A DNA stretch of 64,000 nucleotides from an uncultured Sphingomonadaceae bacterium (GCA_947499255.1 CANMNF010000003.1:186001-250000); one strand, 5' to 3'; shown: positions 28,161 to 37,636, numbered from the stretch's first letter. The notes: generated by a model from the letters alone, not told the origin. Made by a program: numbers and translations.

Positions 28161-28964
28161 TCAGGCAGAAATTTCGCGTGCTCTTACGCTTGTCTCATCA
28201 AAGCGAGCCGCCCCAAAAACGGTGAGGAAACTGACGTCGGCGGCATCGCGCCCGACGCCTATTTTCACCGTTCGCGCAGGGTCTGCCATTCGGGTTGCAT
28301 CGACCAAGTGCCATGCGCCGCCTGTTTGCGATGTTGGATCGGCCAGAAATACTTCGGCCACCGCGTGGAAATCCTGCGGGGTTACACCGGGGGCATAACA
28401 GCTGACATAACGCGCCGGGATTGCCACCGCCCGGGCAAAGCTGATCAAGACATGCGCAAAATCGCGGCAGATCCCGCGTTGTTGGTGAAAGCTGTCTATT
28501 GCTGTTGTATCGGCATTGGAAGCGCCGGGGGCATATTGAAAGTTTTGATACACCCAGTCTTGCATCGCGGCGATCTTTGCCCCGCCAGATACGTGGCCAA
28601 AGGTTTCGCCAACAAAGTTCTGGAATGTCTGACCGCGGCAATAACGCGAATCGAACAGGTATTGTGTCGCCTCGCTGGGCAAATTGCGCAATTCCACACT
28701 GTCCAAGCTGGAAAGATCGGCAAGTATGCGGGCAGGTTCTACTTCCGCTTCATATTCAACGATATAATCGCCCTGCGCGCGCACCCAGATCCGCTCACCA
28801 ATATCATCCTGGGCGCTGATCCGGGCCGTTTCAAACGCTTTGGGCACTCGGGTATGCGCTGAGATGATCTTTTGTTCAGGAATGGTCGCGGCCTCAAACT
28901 GCAACAGCAGATCGGTAGGTTCCGGCAGATTGAAAGCGAGCTTGGTGGAAATGGCGATGGTCAT
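28161..28964 (-). CDS. Transglutaminase-like cysteine protease family protein
   Basis: A 267-residue protein with the transglutaminase core: catalytic Cys in QQRGICRDFAHVLISFARA, His in PQDFHAVAEVFL and Asp in GAWHLVDATRM. An N-terminal beta-rich domain (residues 1-120) resembles the bacterial transglutaminase-like N-terminal domain. ATG 28964 is preferred over the track start because MTIAISTKL gives a family-like beginning. It follows fliS by 75 nt on the same strand but has no known flagellar role. Its activity may be peptide hydrolysis rather than crosslinking. Confidence 0.85.
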   Translation of the reverse strand: MTIAISTKLAFNLPEPTDLLLQFEAATIPEQKIISAHTRVPKAFETARISAQDDIGERIWVRAQGDYIVEYEAEVEPARILADLSSLDSVELRNLPSEATQYLFDSRYCRGQTFQNFVGETFGHVSGGAKIAAMQDWVYQNFQYAPGASNADTTAIDSFHQQRGICRDFAHVLISFARAVAIPARYVSCYAPGVTPQDFHAVAEVFLADPTSQTGGAWHLVDATRMADPARTVKIGVGRDAADVSFLTVFGAARFDETSVRAREISA

Positions 28965-29039
28965 GATGCAGATGAAGTGTGGCTGACGACCGGCTTTGGC
29001 AAGGGGTATGCAAAATATAGGTGTTTCGAGATACAAATG

Positions 29040-29420
29040 TTATGCTGGCGCGGCTCGCAACGCATCGCCAATATCGCAAAAGTCGCGGCGGATGGTGCGT
29101 ACAGTCGGGCCATCAAAAGCCGCCATGCATCGCGCTAAAGAGCCATGCGCTGATCCGATCAGCTTGTGAAACGCATCTGCCATGGGGTGTTCGCTGGCCA
29201 GCGCGCTGCGCAATGCGGCCAGCGCATCTGCGGCACGGGCCAGGAAACGGCGCGCAGCGACCATATCGCCACTTTCGCCATGGCGCAGCGCTGCGCCCAG
29301 CGCATTGTCGAGCGCTTCAAAACACAGCCGCGCAAGCCCGCGTGCATCTGCACCTTTGGCAGCGGCGTCAAGCGCGACTTTGCGATAAGCGCGCGCGGCA
29401 TCGCCGGGTGTCCTAACCAC
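29040..29420 (-). CDS. fliS: Flagellin export chaperone FliS
   Basis: A 126-residue helical protein. The layout (AYRKVALDAAAKGADARGLARLCFEALDNALGAAL) resembles FliS, which binds the C-terminus of flagellin in the cytoplasm and prevents early polymerisation. Identity is low; placement directly after fliD supports the call. GTG 29420 overlaps the fliD stop by 8 nt. Likely last gene of the fli operon. Confidence 0.75.
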   Translation of the reverse strand: MVRTPGDAARAYRKVALDAAAKGADARGLARLCFEALDNALGAALRHGESGDMVAARRFLARAADALAALRSALASEHPMADAFHKLIGSAHGSLARCMAAFDGPTVRTIRRDFCDIGDALRAAPA

Positions 29421-30849
29421 GCGAATTGCTCAAAATGGAAACCTGATCCTGCAAGAAGCTGAGCGTGGATTGCGATGAGGTGACCAGCCGTTCACTGCGT
29501 GAAAGCTGTGCCACCAATTGGCTGCGCAACTGGTCTTGCTGGGCAGTGATGTCTTCAAGCTGTTCGCTGATTTGAGAAGCTTGCGCAGTGTAGCGCTCCA
29601 CCGATCCTGCCAGTGTGCCCGGATCGCTGCTTGTCCCCATAGCGCGCGCCAGATTGTCCATCGTTGCAAACACGCCAAATAGGCCGGTGGTGAACATGGC
29701 CGCGGCGCCCTGAGGAGAAGCGGCGAGCGTTTCTGACAGCCGATCATTATCCAGCGTAAAGGTGCCATCGCGGTTGGTGGTGAGGCCCAATTCGCCCAGC
29801 CTTGAGGGTTCACCAGCCGCAGCGTTGGGCATGATCACTTCGCTGGCAAGCTGCGCCAATTCGCGTTTAAGCCGCCTTGCGCCAGGATCGCTCCCCAATT
29901 CCCCTGTCAACGGGTCAGCGCTTTGCTGGACCAATGCAGCCACGTCATTCAAAGCCTCGACAAAGTCATCCATCACCGTGTTGATCGATGTGGTGGAGCT
30001 GGCAAATTCGATCGTGGTGGGCGTGCCTTGGTTGGTGCCGTTCAATGTCAGCGTCAGCCCGCCGGGCAGGCCAGATAGTGTATTGCTGGCTGAACTAAGT
30101 GCCACGGTATCAAGCGCATAGAGCGCATCGACCGCGGTTTCGCGCAATTGTCCGGCATCGCTGGCGGGCGTCCAATTGAGAAAATCAATATTGCCCGCAG
30201 CCGCGCTGCCGCCAGATGCGCTGGTGCCTGTGCCAGTAAGGGTGTAGCCATTGGCCGCGCCGTCATCGCCTTTGATCACGATCTGCGCGCCGTCCGTGCC
30301 GTTCGCGACATAGGCGGTCAAACCCGCGCCAGCGCCATTGATCGCATCGGCCACATCGCTGAGCGTATCGGTGGCAGAAACCGTGATATTCAACGGATCG
30401 CGGTCCCCATCCGCTGTGAATGCGCCGCCCGAAACTGTACCAAAATCGATGGTCAGCGTGCCTTCGCCAACCAGCTCAGCTGCTGAGAGATAGGCGGGCG
30501 AAACCAGTGTTTGCGAGGCGGCCAATTGCTCGACCTCCAGCGTGTAGCTGCCACTGGGAACTGCGCCTGTCACAACGCCGGGCACAGCAACGCTGCTGTT
30601 TGCGATGGTTACTTTTGCGGCAAGATCGCCGGTACGAATCCGGTCACCCAGCGCATCGGCCAGACTGCTTAACTGGCTGCGCAATGTGGCAGCGGCAGAA
30701 ATGCGCGTTTCCAGCAATTCGCTGCGGTTTTCCAACCGTGAAATCCGCTGGGCAAAGCGCGCATCGGCCAGATCACGCGCCAATTGCGCGGTATTGATCC
30801 CGCTGCCCGCGCCAAGCGCTGTGATAATCGAGGAGGTTGTGTTTTCCAT
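29413..30849 (-). CDS. fliD: Flagellar filament cap protein FliD
   Basis: A 478-residue secreted cap protein that guides flagellin assembly at the filament tip. N-terminal heptads (LARDLADARFAQRISRLENRSELLETRISAA trimmed pattern) and the central LTLNGTNQGTPTTIEF domain fit FliD_N and FliD_C; the C-terminal coiled coil ends in LSFLQDQVSIL. It follows flhB by 6 nt and is coupled to fliS. Confidence 0.93.
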   Translation of the reverse strand: MENTTSSIITALGAGSGINTAQLARDLADARFAQRISRLENRSELLETRISAAATLRSQLSSLADALGDRIRTGDLAAKVTIANSSVAVPGVVTGAVPSGSYTLEVEQLAASQTLVSPAYLSAAELVGEGTLTIDFGTVSGGAFTADGDRDPLNITVSATDTLSDVADAINGAGAGLTAYVANGTDGAQIVIKGDDGAANGYTLTGTGTSASGGSAAAGNIDFLNWTPASDAGQLRETAVDALYALDTVALSSASNTLSGLPGGLTLTLNGTNQGTPTTIEFASSTTSINTVMDDFVEALNDVAALVQQSADPLTGELGSDPGARRLKRELAQLASEVIMPNAAAGEPSRLGELGLTTNRDGTFTLDNDRLSETLAASPQGAAAMFTTGLFGVFATMDNLARAMGTSSDPGTLAGSVERYTAQASQISEQLEDITAQQDQLRSQLVAQLSRSERLVTSSQSTLSFLQDQVSILSNSRG

Positions 30850-30855
30850 CGGATA

Positions 30856-32013
30856 TTAGGACGGCGCGTTGCCGCCTGCCTTAAGTGCGGTTTGCAGCTC
30901 ACCTTGCGCATCAAAATGCAGATCAGGCGGCAAAGCGATGCTGGGCCTGCGGCGATGTTCACCGCGCTTCAATGACAGGACAAAGGACAAGACACTGGCA
31001 ATCGCGCCATAAAGCTCCGCGCGGATCACCTGATTTTCACGCGTGGTGAAATAGACAGAGCGGGCAAGGGCGGGAAATTCCAGTACGGGAATGTCCAGAT
31101 CGCGCGCCAATTCGCGCATCGCAAGCGCTTTTTCCCCGCGCCCTTTGGCCAGCACAATCGGCGCATCGGCCAGCGCTGCATCATATGTCATCGCGACAGA
31201 AAAATGCGTTGGGTTGGTGAGGACGAATTGCGCTTTTTGCATCGCTTTGTTGATCCCGCCCATCGCAATTTGGCGCTGTTTGTTGCGGATCGCCATGCGC
31301 TTTTCAGGAGAGCCTTCCTTCTCCTTATTCTCCTCACGCACATCTTGATGCGACATTTTGAGGCGATTGTTGCGGCGCAGAAACTGGATCGGCCAATCGA
31401 TCATCGCGATAATGCCAAGGCCCAGCGCCATCAGCACCATCAGCTCAATGACGGTCACCCAAGCGACACCAAGTTGCCCGTTGAGATCGCCGCGACCCAA
31501 AGCGATCACCTCGTCAAAAGCATCGAGGCCCCACCAGATCGCCATGCCGCCAAGCAGCACGATCTTGAGCACGCTCTTGCCCAATTCGATAAGCCCTTGC
31601 GGCCCGAATATGCGGCCAAACCCTTTGATCGGATCAAGCCGCGATCCTTTGGGTTTGACATTGTCGGAAACGAATTTGCCTTCGCCAAACAGCAATTGCG
31701 AAGCGACGGTGAGAAACATGACCAACAAGCCCAGCGTCGCAATCGGTATAATAACGCCGCCGACCGCTTCGATCATCACTGCGCCGGGATCAAAGTGCGT
31801 GATTGTGTCGCGATCAAAACCCCATCCGCGCCGCGCCACTTCTTTGACGCTATCCATCAACCAACCGCCCAGCAGATAAAGCCACGCGGTCCCCGCCAAC
31901 ACGGCAACAGCTGTGCCCAATTCCTTGGAACGCAAGACATCGCCACGCTTGGCTGCATCGTCCTTTTTCTTTTGCGATGGTGCAAATTGCTTTTCGCCAG
32001 TCGTCTCACTCAT
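30856..32013 (-). CDS. flhB: Flagellar type III export switch protein FlhB
   Basis: A 385-residue inner-membrane export gate component. Four hydrophobic segments in the first 215 residues are followed by a cytoplasmic domain with the autocleavage motif NPTH (VLTNPTHFSVAMTYD). In this family cleavage between Asn and Pro switches export from rod/hook to filament proteins together with FliK. The start ATG overlaps the fliR stop (ATGA). Confidence 0.96.
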   Translation of the reverse strand: MSETTGEKQFAPSQKKKDDAAKRGDVLRSKELGTAVAVLAGTAWLYLLGGWLMDSVKEVARRGWGFDRDTITHFDPGAVMIEAVGGVIIPIATLGLLVMFLTVASQLLFGEGKFVSDNVKPKGSRLDPIKGFGRIFGPQGLIELGKSVLKIVLLGGMAIWWGLDAFDEVIALGRGDLNGQLGVAWVTVIELMVLMALGLGIIAMIDWPIQFLRRNNRLKMSHQDVREENKEKEGSPEKRMAIRNKQRQIAMGGINKAMQKAQFVLTNPTHFSVAMTYDAALADAPIVLAKGRGEKALAMRELARDLDIPVLEFPALARSVYFTTRENQVIRAELYGAIASVLSFVLSLKRGEHRRRPSIALPPDLHFDAQGELQTALKAGGNAPS

Positions 32014-32795
32014 GATCGCACCACATCGCCGGCATGGGTGATCATCGTTTCAGAAAGCGTGACGAACTGTTCAGAGGTAAATGGAGCGGCCGCAATCAAT
32101 GCCGCAAGGCCGCCCAACACACCGGCTGGCAGGCCAAGCGCGAACAGGTTGAGCGAAGGGGCAGAACGGCTGAGCACACCTGTCACCACCTGCACCAAAA
32201 ACAATACCAGCATGATCGGCAACGCAATCGCGACAGCGGTCGCAAACATCTCTGCGGCAAAGCCTGCCACGGCATAAGCGCGCTTCCCATCGCCCAGCCA
32301 ATTGGTGCCCGGTGGAAAGATCAAATAGCTTTCAATCACCAATCGCAACCACAGCAAATGGCCACCAATCGCAAGGAAGGTAAGAGTAAGGATGATTGTG
32401 AAGTATTGGCCCAAAGCCCCTGATTGCATTCCAGTATTGGGATCAATCGCTGTGGCAATGGCCATGCCCATACCGCCTGCAATCTGCTCTGCCGCAATCA
32501 CCGGTGCCGCAAAGCTTAATTGCAAAACAAAGCCCAAAGAAAGCCCGATGACCACTTCGCCAAGCAGCGCAATAATAGTGGCAAAGCTAAACACATCGCC
32601 GGGCACTTGTACTGGCGTCCACAGCATGATGAAGACGCCCATCGCACCTGCAATAATGATGCGCACCTGCACCGGAATTGTGCGTGCGCCAAAGATCGGT
32701 GCGACCAGCAAAGCGGTGCCCACACGCGTCATCAGGAACATCAGCGTCCACAGTTCAGCTTCCAGCTGACCAAGGCCAAGGACCGGCCCTGTCAC
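32010..32795 (-). CDS. fliR: Flagellar export gate protein FliR
   Basis: A 261-residue polytopic inner-membrane protein with about six hydrophobic segments, including FSFATIIALLGEVVIGLSLG-type FliR sequence. It forms the export gate with FliP and FliQ. The start is GTG 32795, overlapping the fliQ stop by four bases; its stop overlaps flhB. Confidence 0.94.
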   Translation of the reverse strand: MTGPVLGLGQLEAELWTLMFLMTRVGTALLVAPIFGARTIPVQVRIIIAGAMGVFIMLWTPVQVPGDVFSFATIIALLGEVVIGLSLGFVLQLSFAAPVIAAEQIAGGMGMAIATAIDPNTGMQSGALGQYFTIILTLTFLAIGGHLLWLRLVIESYLIFPPGTNWLGDGKRAYAVAGFAAEMFATAVAIALPIMLVLFLVQVVTGVLSRSAPSLNLFALGLPAGVLGGLAALIAAAPFTSEQFVTLSETMITHAGDVVRS

Positions 32796-33067
32796 CCTTT
32801 AATCCCGGCGATGAGATCAAAGATATCGCGCGCAAAATCGCTCACCAACCCCATCATGCCAGCGCCAAAAAGCACCAGCACCAGCGCAATGGTGGCAAGC
32901 TTTGGCACGAAGGTCAGCGTTTGTTCGTTCACCGATGTCGCGGCCTGAATAATGCCGACCAGCAAACCCACACCAAGCGCCGCCAACAAAACCGGCGCTG
33001 CCACCAATGCGGTGACCCAAAGCGCCCTGTCAGCCAGCGCCAGCAGCTCAATCGAGATATCGCCCAT
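32792..33067 (-). CDS. fliQ: Flagellar export gate protein FliQ
   Basis: A 91-residue protein with two transmembrane hairpins and the FliQ core VGLLVGIIQAATSVNEQTLTF. The track start TTG 33082 adds five residues; ATG 33067 gives the usual FliQ length and lies just after the fliP stop. The TTG would give an 8-nt overlap with fliP, a spacing found at other junctions here, so it cannot be excluded. Confidence 0.95.
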   Translation of the reverse strand: MGDISIELLALADRALWVTALVAAPVLLAALGVGLLVGIIQAATSVNEQTLTFVPKLATIALVLVLFGAGMMGLVSDFARDIFDLIAGIKG

Positions 33068-33074
33068 CGCTCCG

Positions 33075-33833
33075 CTACCCAAAGCTCATCGCGAGTGAGC
33101 CCATCAGAAGCACCCACCCATCGACCAGCACAAACAAAAGCAGCTTAAACGGCAGCGAGATGATGGTGGGGGAAAGCATCATCATGCCCAATGACATCAG
33201 CACGCTGGCCACCACCAGATCGATCACCAGAAATGGCAGGAACAGCATAAAGCCGATCTGAAATGCGGTCTTCAGCTCGCTGGTGACAAAAGCGGGCAGC
33301 AGAATGGAGAAGGGCACATCTTCAGGGCTATCAAATGCTGGCACATCCGCAATGTCGGCAAACATCATCAGATCGGTTTCGCGCGTCTGGCGCATCATAA
33401 AGCTGTGAAATTCACCGCCTGCCTCGGCAATGGCCTGTGTCGCTTCGATTTCTCCGGCGGCATAAGGTTCGATCGCGGAGGTATTTACCGCGTTGATTGT
33501 GGGGGCCATGATGAACATGGTGAGGAACAGCGACAGGCCGATCAGCACTTGATTAGGCGGCGATTGTTGCAGGCCCAGCGCTTGGCGCAAGATCGCCAGA
33601 ACGATGATGATGCGCGTAAAACTTGTCATCATCAACAGCATTGCTGGCAGAACTGTGAGCAGCCCCATCACCAGCAGGATTTGCAGACTTAGCGATAAAG
33701 GCGCGTCTTCACCGCCCGGTGTTTCACCCAAGGCCCGGTCCAGCGCCAACGACACTGCATCCTGCGCCAGAGCAGGTTCGGCAAAGCCCAGCAGGATCAG
33801 GCAAGGCAGCAATTTTAGAGCGACTTTAACCAT
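33075..33833 (-). CDS. fliP: Flagellar export gate protein FliP
   Basis: A 252-residue inner-membrane protein with a cleavable signal peptide (LLPCLILLGFAEPALA), as is unusual but normal for FliP. The core TSFTRIIIVLAILRQALGLQ and PFLVIDLVVASVLMSLGMMM are FliP signatures. The start ATG 33833 replaces the track start and overlaps fliO by 8 nt. Confidence 0.96.
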   Translation of the reverse strand: MVKVALKLLPCLILLGFAEPALAQDAVSLALDRALGETPGGEDAPLSLSLQILLVMGLLTVLPAMLLMMTSFTRIIIVLAILRQALGLQQSPPNQVLIGLSLFLTMFIMAPTINAVNTSAIEPYAAGEIEATQAIAEAGGEFHSFMMRQTRETDLMMFADIADVPAFDSPEDVPFSILLPAFVTSELKTAFQIGFMLFLPFLVIDLVVASVLMSLGMMMLSPTIISLPFKLLLFVLVDGWVLLMGSLAMSFG

Positions 33834-34101
33834 CACCGGTCTCGCTTTCAGGCACTCTGGCCTCGGCAAGGCGGACCAGGCCATGACGCGATGCACCCAC
33901 TAAGATTTCCCGTCCGCGAAATTCCACCACGGCAAGCCGCATTCCGGGCGCCAGCATGGTGCTTTCCACCAGCTTTGCTGCGCGTTCGCGCTGAGGATTG
34001 GCCAGCCGGGAATTGAGCCGCCTTGTAAGCCACAAGCTCCCCCAGATCATCCCTGCCAAAAGCGGCAGCAGCGCCGCCAGCTTGATCAAATACCACGTCA
34101 C
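33826..34101 (-). CDS. fliO: Flagellar assembly protein FliO
   Basis: A 91-residue protein with one N-terminal transmembrane helix (WYLIKLAALLPLLAGMIWG) and a small cytoplasmic domain (LAVVEFRGREILVGASRHGLVRLAEA). It stabilises FliP during gate assembly in other bacteria. GTG 34101 overlaps fliN; the position between fliN and fliP is diagnostic. Confidence 0.88.
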   Translation of the reverse strand: MTWYLIKLAALLPLLAGMIWGSLWLTRRLNSRLANPQRERAAKLVESTMLAPGMRLAVVEFRGREILVGASRHGLVRLAEARVPESETGDG

Positions 34102-34394
34102 GATGCAGCCTCTTCGCCATCATCGCCTGACACCATTTCCACAATGCGCAGCGCAAATTTGCCTTCTTGCGCAACCACTTCGCCGCGCGCGATCAGCTTG
34201 CCATTGACGAACACCTCAAGCAGTTCATCGGTTTGGCGATCCAGCGGCACGATGGCATCTGCGCCCAAAGCCAAGACCTTGCGCAGCGGCAAATTTGCAC
34301 GGCCAAGCTCAACTGAAAGGTTCACATCGATATTGCGCAGCATATCCAGCCCAAGGCCGAATTTGCCGCTCACATTTTCGGGATCGGAAGTCAT
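34098..34394 (-). CDS. fliN: Flagellar switch protein FliN
   Basis: A 98-residue SpoA-domain protein of the C-ring (IDVNLSVELGRANLPLRKVLALGADAIVPLD, trimmed; VFVNGKLIARGEVV). It lacks the long N-terminal extension of enterobacterial FliN. It is translationally coupled to fliM upstream and fliO downstream. Confidence 0.95.
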   Translation of the reverse strand: MTSDPENVSGKFGLGLDMLRNIDVNLSVELGRANLPLRKVLALGADAIVPLDRQTDELLEVFVNGKLIARGEVVAQEGKFALRIVEMVSGDDGEEAAS

Positions 34395-35311
34395 TGCAGG
34401 TGTCCTTTTGCAGACGAAATCTGTGTAAGTTTGAGAGCCAGGTAATCGTCCATCGAACCGATCGTACCGCGCGCCAATTCATGGTCCGCAGCCAGCAAAG
34501 GCACTTCGCGGCGCAGGCTGATCGGCAGCACATCGCCTTTGGAAAGCGTGGAGATCTGCGCGACCGGCACCCGCATTTCAGCCAGCACAGCGCGCAAGCT
34601 TAACGGGATGCCGCAAAAAGGTTCATCCTGCGGTCCAGTAGGGGCTTTGCGATTGCTGCCGGAAGCATCAGGCTTATCGAGCGAGGCAAGGAATGCGCCA
34701 AAACCTGTGGCAAGGCCCATCAGGCCAATTTCCCATCCCTCACACTCTTCTTCTGCGATCGACAGAGTGAGCGAGAGCGTTTGCGCCTGACAGCCAAATG
34801 TTGCCAGCCGTTCCAGATTGGTTCCGCGCCCGGTAACCTGAACGGCATCGCCTGCACCAGATACTGCGCCCAATGCAGCGGCCAGCGTATCGCCCAGCCG
34901 CGCTATTGTCAGATCGGCGGAAAAGGGCATTTCAGCATCCGGCGTTTCGTGATCGAACACCGCGCCATTGCCGCCAAATGCGCGGTCACACATGGCCAGC
35001 GCGTGTTGGCGTGTTAGGCTGATGATCATGCTGGGCAGGACGGGCAGGCCGGTGACAATAAAGTGCGCGGCGGGCGGTTTGTAATGGCTAAAGACAAGGC
35101 GCGCTGCGGCGCGTTCGGCATCTTTGCACGTGATCGCCAGATGCGCGCCGCCCAGCAATGCTGACAGCGGATCGCGCAATGCTTTGCCAAGCATGGTGCC
35201 AAATTGCTGCGCGTTGGCGGCCATATCGGGTTTGGCCTCGCGCGGCTTGATCAGCTCATCGGCATGCTGCGCCAATGGGCGCTCTGCCACGATGTCGGAT
35301 TGCGGCTTCAT
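34391..35311 (-). CDS. fliM: Flagellar switch protein FliM (divergent)
   Basis: A 306-residue C-ring protein. The central domain keeps the GGxG element (CDRAFGGNGAVFD), and the C-terminal SpoA domain is present (VPVAQISTLSKGDVLPISL). The first 30 residues lack the LSQxEIDxLL peptide that binds phosphorylated CheY in other FliM proteins. No che genes are in the window. Identification rests on the SpoA domain, GGxG and position between fliL and fliN. Confidence 0.88.
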   Translation of the reverse strand: MKPQSDIVAERPLAQHADELIKPREAKPDMAANAQQFGTMLGKALRDPLSALLGGAHLAITCKDAERAAARLVFSHYKPPAAHFIVTGLPVLPSMIISLTRQHALAMCDRAFGGNGAVFDHETPDAEMPFSADLTIARLGDTLAAALGAVSGAGDAVQVTGRGTNLERLATFGCQAQTLSLTLSIAEEECEGWEIGLMGLATGFGAFLASLDKPDASGSNRKAPTGPQDEPFCGIPLSLRAVLAEMRVPVAQISTLSKGDVLPISLRREVPLLAADHELARGTIGSMDDYLALKLTQISSAKGHLQ

Positions 35312-35886
35312 TGGACCAGAAACTCGCGGAAATGGACCTCTTCCACGCCGCCAAAGCCTTCTTTCGCGGTCAGCTCTTCATTGATGGCGTGGGCCAAGCG
35401 GGTTTGCAGGTTTTTGCGGCCATCGGGGGTGTAAACATCATCTTCGGGGGTATTGGCCAGCTCCACCAGGATGCGACTGCGAAGTGCCAGATCATGCTTG
35501 GCCAGCCATCGCACAACGCGGCCATCATAATGGGTGGAGGCGGCCATGCTGACCTGGATCAAAGCAGGCGATTGCAGAAGGTTAGAGGTAAAGCTGTCCT
35601 CAAATTCATAGTAAGCGGTGCGATAATCGCTACCGCCTTCTCCGGGGATTTCTGCCGAAGCGTCCCCATCGCCTTCGGGGGCATAAGGGTCTTCTTCGCC
35701 TTTAAGCACTTTTTTGGGCAAATCAGGCTTTGGCTCACCTGCTTCCTGGCCAAACAAGCCCATTGCATACGCGCCATAAGCACCTCCGCCCGCTGCTGCG
35801 AGCAAGGCCACAAGCAATACCAATATCTTGAGAAAGCCGCCTTTTTTGGGTGCAGGCGTGTGAATATCGTCTTTGTCTTCAGCCAT
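35308..35886 (-). CDS. fliL: Flagellar basal body-associated protein FliL
   Basis: A 192-residue single-pass protein: cytoplasmic lead, transmembrane helix (FLKILVLLVALLAAAGGGAYG), acidic linker, then the periplasmic FliL domain (ALIQVSMAASTHYDGRVVRWLAKHD pattern). FliL surrounds stator units and supports torque. It follows fliK by 23 nt and overlaps fliM. Confidence 0.92.
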   Translation of the reverse strand: MAEDKDDIHTPAPKKGGFLKILVLLVALLAAAGGGAYGAYAMGLFGQEAGEPKPDLPKKVLKGEEDPYAPEGDGDASAEIPGEGGSDYRTAYYEFEDSFTSNLLQSPALIQVSMAASTHYDGRVVRWLAKHDLALRSRILVELANTPEDDVYTPDGRKNLQTRLAHAINEELTAKEGFGGVEEVHFREFLVQ

Positions 35887-35909
35887 GCTGATAGTCTCCG
35901 ATGCAAAGC

Positions 35910-37181
35910 TTAGATGTAGAGGCCGCGCGATGGCGGATTGTCGGTTTGGGCAGGCGTATTGCTGTCGGCTGCATTGCGGTTGGACTGGCCATTTGCCGCG
36001 AGCTCTTGATCAAAGGTCGCGCGGTTAGAGGGGTCTTGATGCGAGCTGGAATTGTGCTGCATTTGCGCCTGAGATTGGGCTGATTGGCCCTGTTGGCCAG
36101 ACTGTTGACCAGATTGCTCACCACGGTTTTGGCCAAGCTCGCTGCGCACCGTTTCCCCCGCCGCGATCACGCGTTCAGCCAGAGCCGTGCGGGCGGTTGC
36201 GGCGAAATCGGGATCGGCATTTGTCATGGACACCGATAGGCCGCTCGCCCCAGTTTCGAAACGCAGCGCGACGGTTCCAAAATCGCTATTCGCGACAGAG
36301 AGGCGCGCGCTGCCCGGCTGTGCGGTTTCGCGGGCCTGCACAAGGCGTTCGACCAAAGTCTCAATCGCTTGCGGAGCAGGCGCGATGGCTTGCGCTGGCG
36401 CAGATGCGGAGGGTGCGGTGATCGCAGGGGCAGGGGCAGGGGCAGAGGCGGCCTGAACTGGCGCCGGCGCGGTTGCGGGTTTCGCGGCGCTCTCACCATA
36501 GAGGTTGAGCAAGCTTTCAGGACCAGATTTTGAGCCAGTTTTTGAGGCCGGCTGCGAATCTTCCTTAGAAGTGTTGGCTAGGGGTTCGGAAAAGCCGGCA
36601 CCTTTGGTGACCACCATTTGCACATCGCCCGGCCTAATCGCGTTTTCACTTGCTGGCTTGGTAGCCTGAGGCGGAGTGGGGGCCTGCGCAGGCTGCGGTG
36701 GCAGTTCGGCATTTAATGCCTTTGCTAAAAGCGGCGCTGGTGCATCGCTTGGCGTCGCTTGAGCTGGGGCAGTATTTTGTGAAGGCGCTTTGGGCGGGAG
36801 GATGGCAATGTCGCGATAGTTGGGCAATTCGGGCAATGGTTTTAACGCGGCGAACCCTTGGACCCCTTGTTTCGCATCAGCAGCAGGAGCATTTGCAGCC
36901 GCAGCCAATGGCGCATCGAGCGGCGCTTCACCATCCGGCAATTCCTTGCCGCTTTCTGGCAAAACCTTGCCGTCCACGGCGGCCAGAGGCGCATCTATAT
37001 CCACCGCGATTGCGGCGATACCAGCGGTCAGCAAGTCCCCTTCGAGATCTTGCTGGGCCAGCATAACATCTGCAAAGTTCCCTGCTTTATCAGCAGTTTC
37101 TGGCGTTGATTTGACAGCTTCTCCAGAATTTGCGCGCTGGGTTTTGCCCGATACTGCCTGCAAGATGGATTGTTCAATCAT
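35910..37181 (-). CDS. fliK: Flagellar hook-length control protein FliK
   Basis: A 423-residue Ala/Pro-rich protein. The long low-complexity middle (PAPAPAITAPSASAPAQA) and the C-terminal domain with LSVANSDFGTVALRFETGASGLSV fit FliK, which measures hook length and triggers the FlhB switch. Sequence is poorly conserved; position between fliJ and fliL supports it. The start overlaps fliJ (ATGA). Confidence 0.83.
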   Translation of the reverse strand: MIEQSILQAVSGKTQRANSGEAVKSTPETADKAGNFADVMLAQQDLEGDLLTAGIAAIAVDIDAPLAAVDGKVLPESGKELPDGEAPLDAPLAAAANAPAADAKQGVQGFAALKPLPELPNYRDIAILPPKAPSQNTAPAQATPSDAPAPLLAKALNAELPPQPAQAPTPPQATKPASENAIRPGDVQMVVTKGAGFSEPLANTSKEDSQPASKTGSKSGPESLLNLYGESAAKPATAPAPVQAASAPAPAPAITAPSASAPAQAIAPAPQAIETLVERLVQARETAQPGSARLSVANSDFGTVALRFETGASGLSVSMTNADPDFAATARTALAERVIAAGETVRSELGQNRGEQSGQQSGQQGQSAQSQAQMQHNSSSHQDPSNRATFDQELAANGQSNRNAADSNTPAQTDNPPSRGLYI

Positions 37182-37636
37182 GCGCCATGCCTTTCTTGCC
37201 GATGAGGGGCGTTTGCGTTGCCCCCCTCACTCTTCAAGCTTCGTGCCAAAGCGGGACTGGCTTCGAGTTTCGGGCGATTTGCAGCGCGCTGCGCCTGCGC
37301 CAATTTGTCCTGCACAAGATCGCGTTCGCGGCTGCGCTTGGTCAGCGTGGATTGCGCGGCATTGGCGGCATCGCGGGCCATGCCGGCGGAACGCTGTGCT
37401 TCGTCGCGCAGATTTGTAAGGGCGGCGGCGAAAGTGAGATCGTCGCGCAATTCTTCGCCGGAAAGTGCCGCGTTAACAGGGTGCGTCAATGCCGCGCTGC
37501 GCCGTGCGACCGCTTCGGCGCGGGCAAGATCACCCAGCGCGCCTGCGGCATCGCGGATGGCCTGAACGCGGGCAATATCGCGCAAACGTTGCAGCCGTTC
37601 GAGGCGGCGCATTGTGGCAGGAACAGCGCGGGTCAT
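37178..37636 (-). CDS. fliJ: Flagellar export chaperone FliJ
   Basis: A 152-residue coiled-coil protein (RRLERLQRLRDIARVQAIRDAA) in the FliJ slot between fliI and fliK. FliJ couples the FliI ATPase to the FlhA gate. Similarity is mainly structural: charged heptads with Ala-rich core. Confidence 0.78.
   Translation of the reverse strand: MTRAVPATMRRLERLQRLRDIARVQAIRDAAGALGDLARAEAVARRSAALTHPVNAALSGEELRDDLTFAAALTNLRDEAQRSAGMARDAANAAQSTLTKRSRERDLVQDKLAQAQRAANRPKLEASPALARSLKSEGGNANAPHRQERHGA

Noticed and set aside
37233-37248. Sigma-54-like site on the minus strand before fliK (TGGCACGAAGCTTGAA)
   Set aside because: The -12 element has GA instead of the near-invariant GC, and it lies inside fliJ in a tightly coupled operon. 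It could be a weak internal promoter but is not supported.
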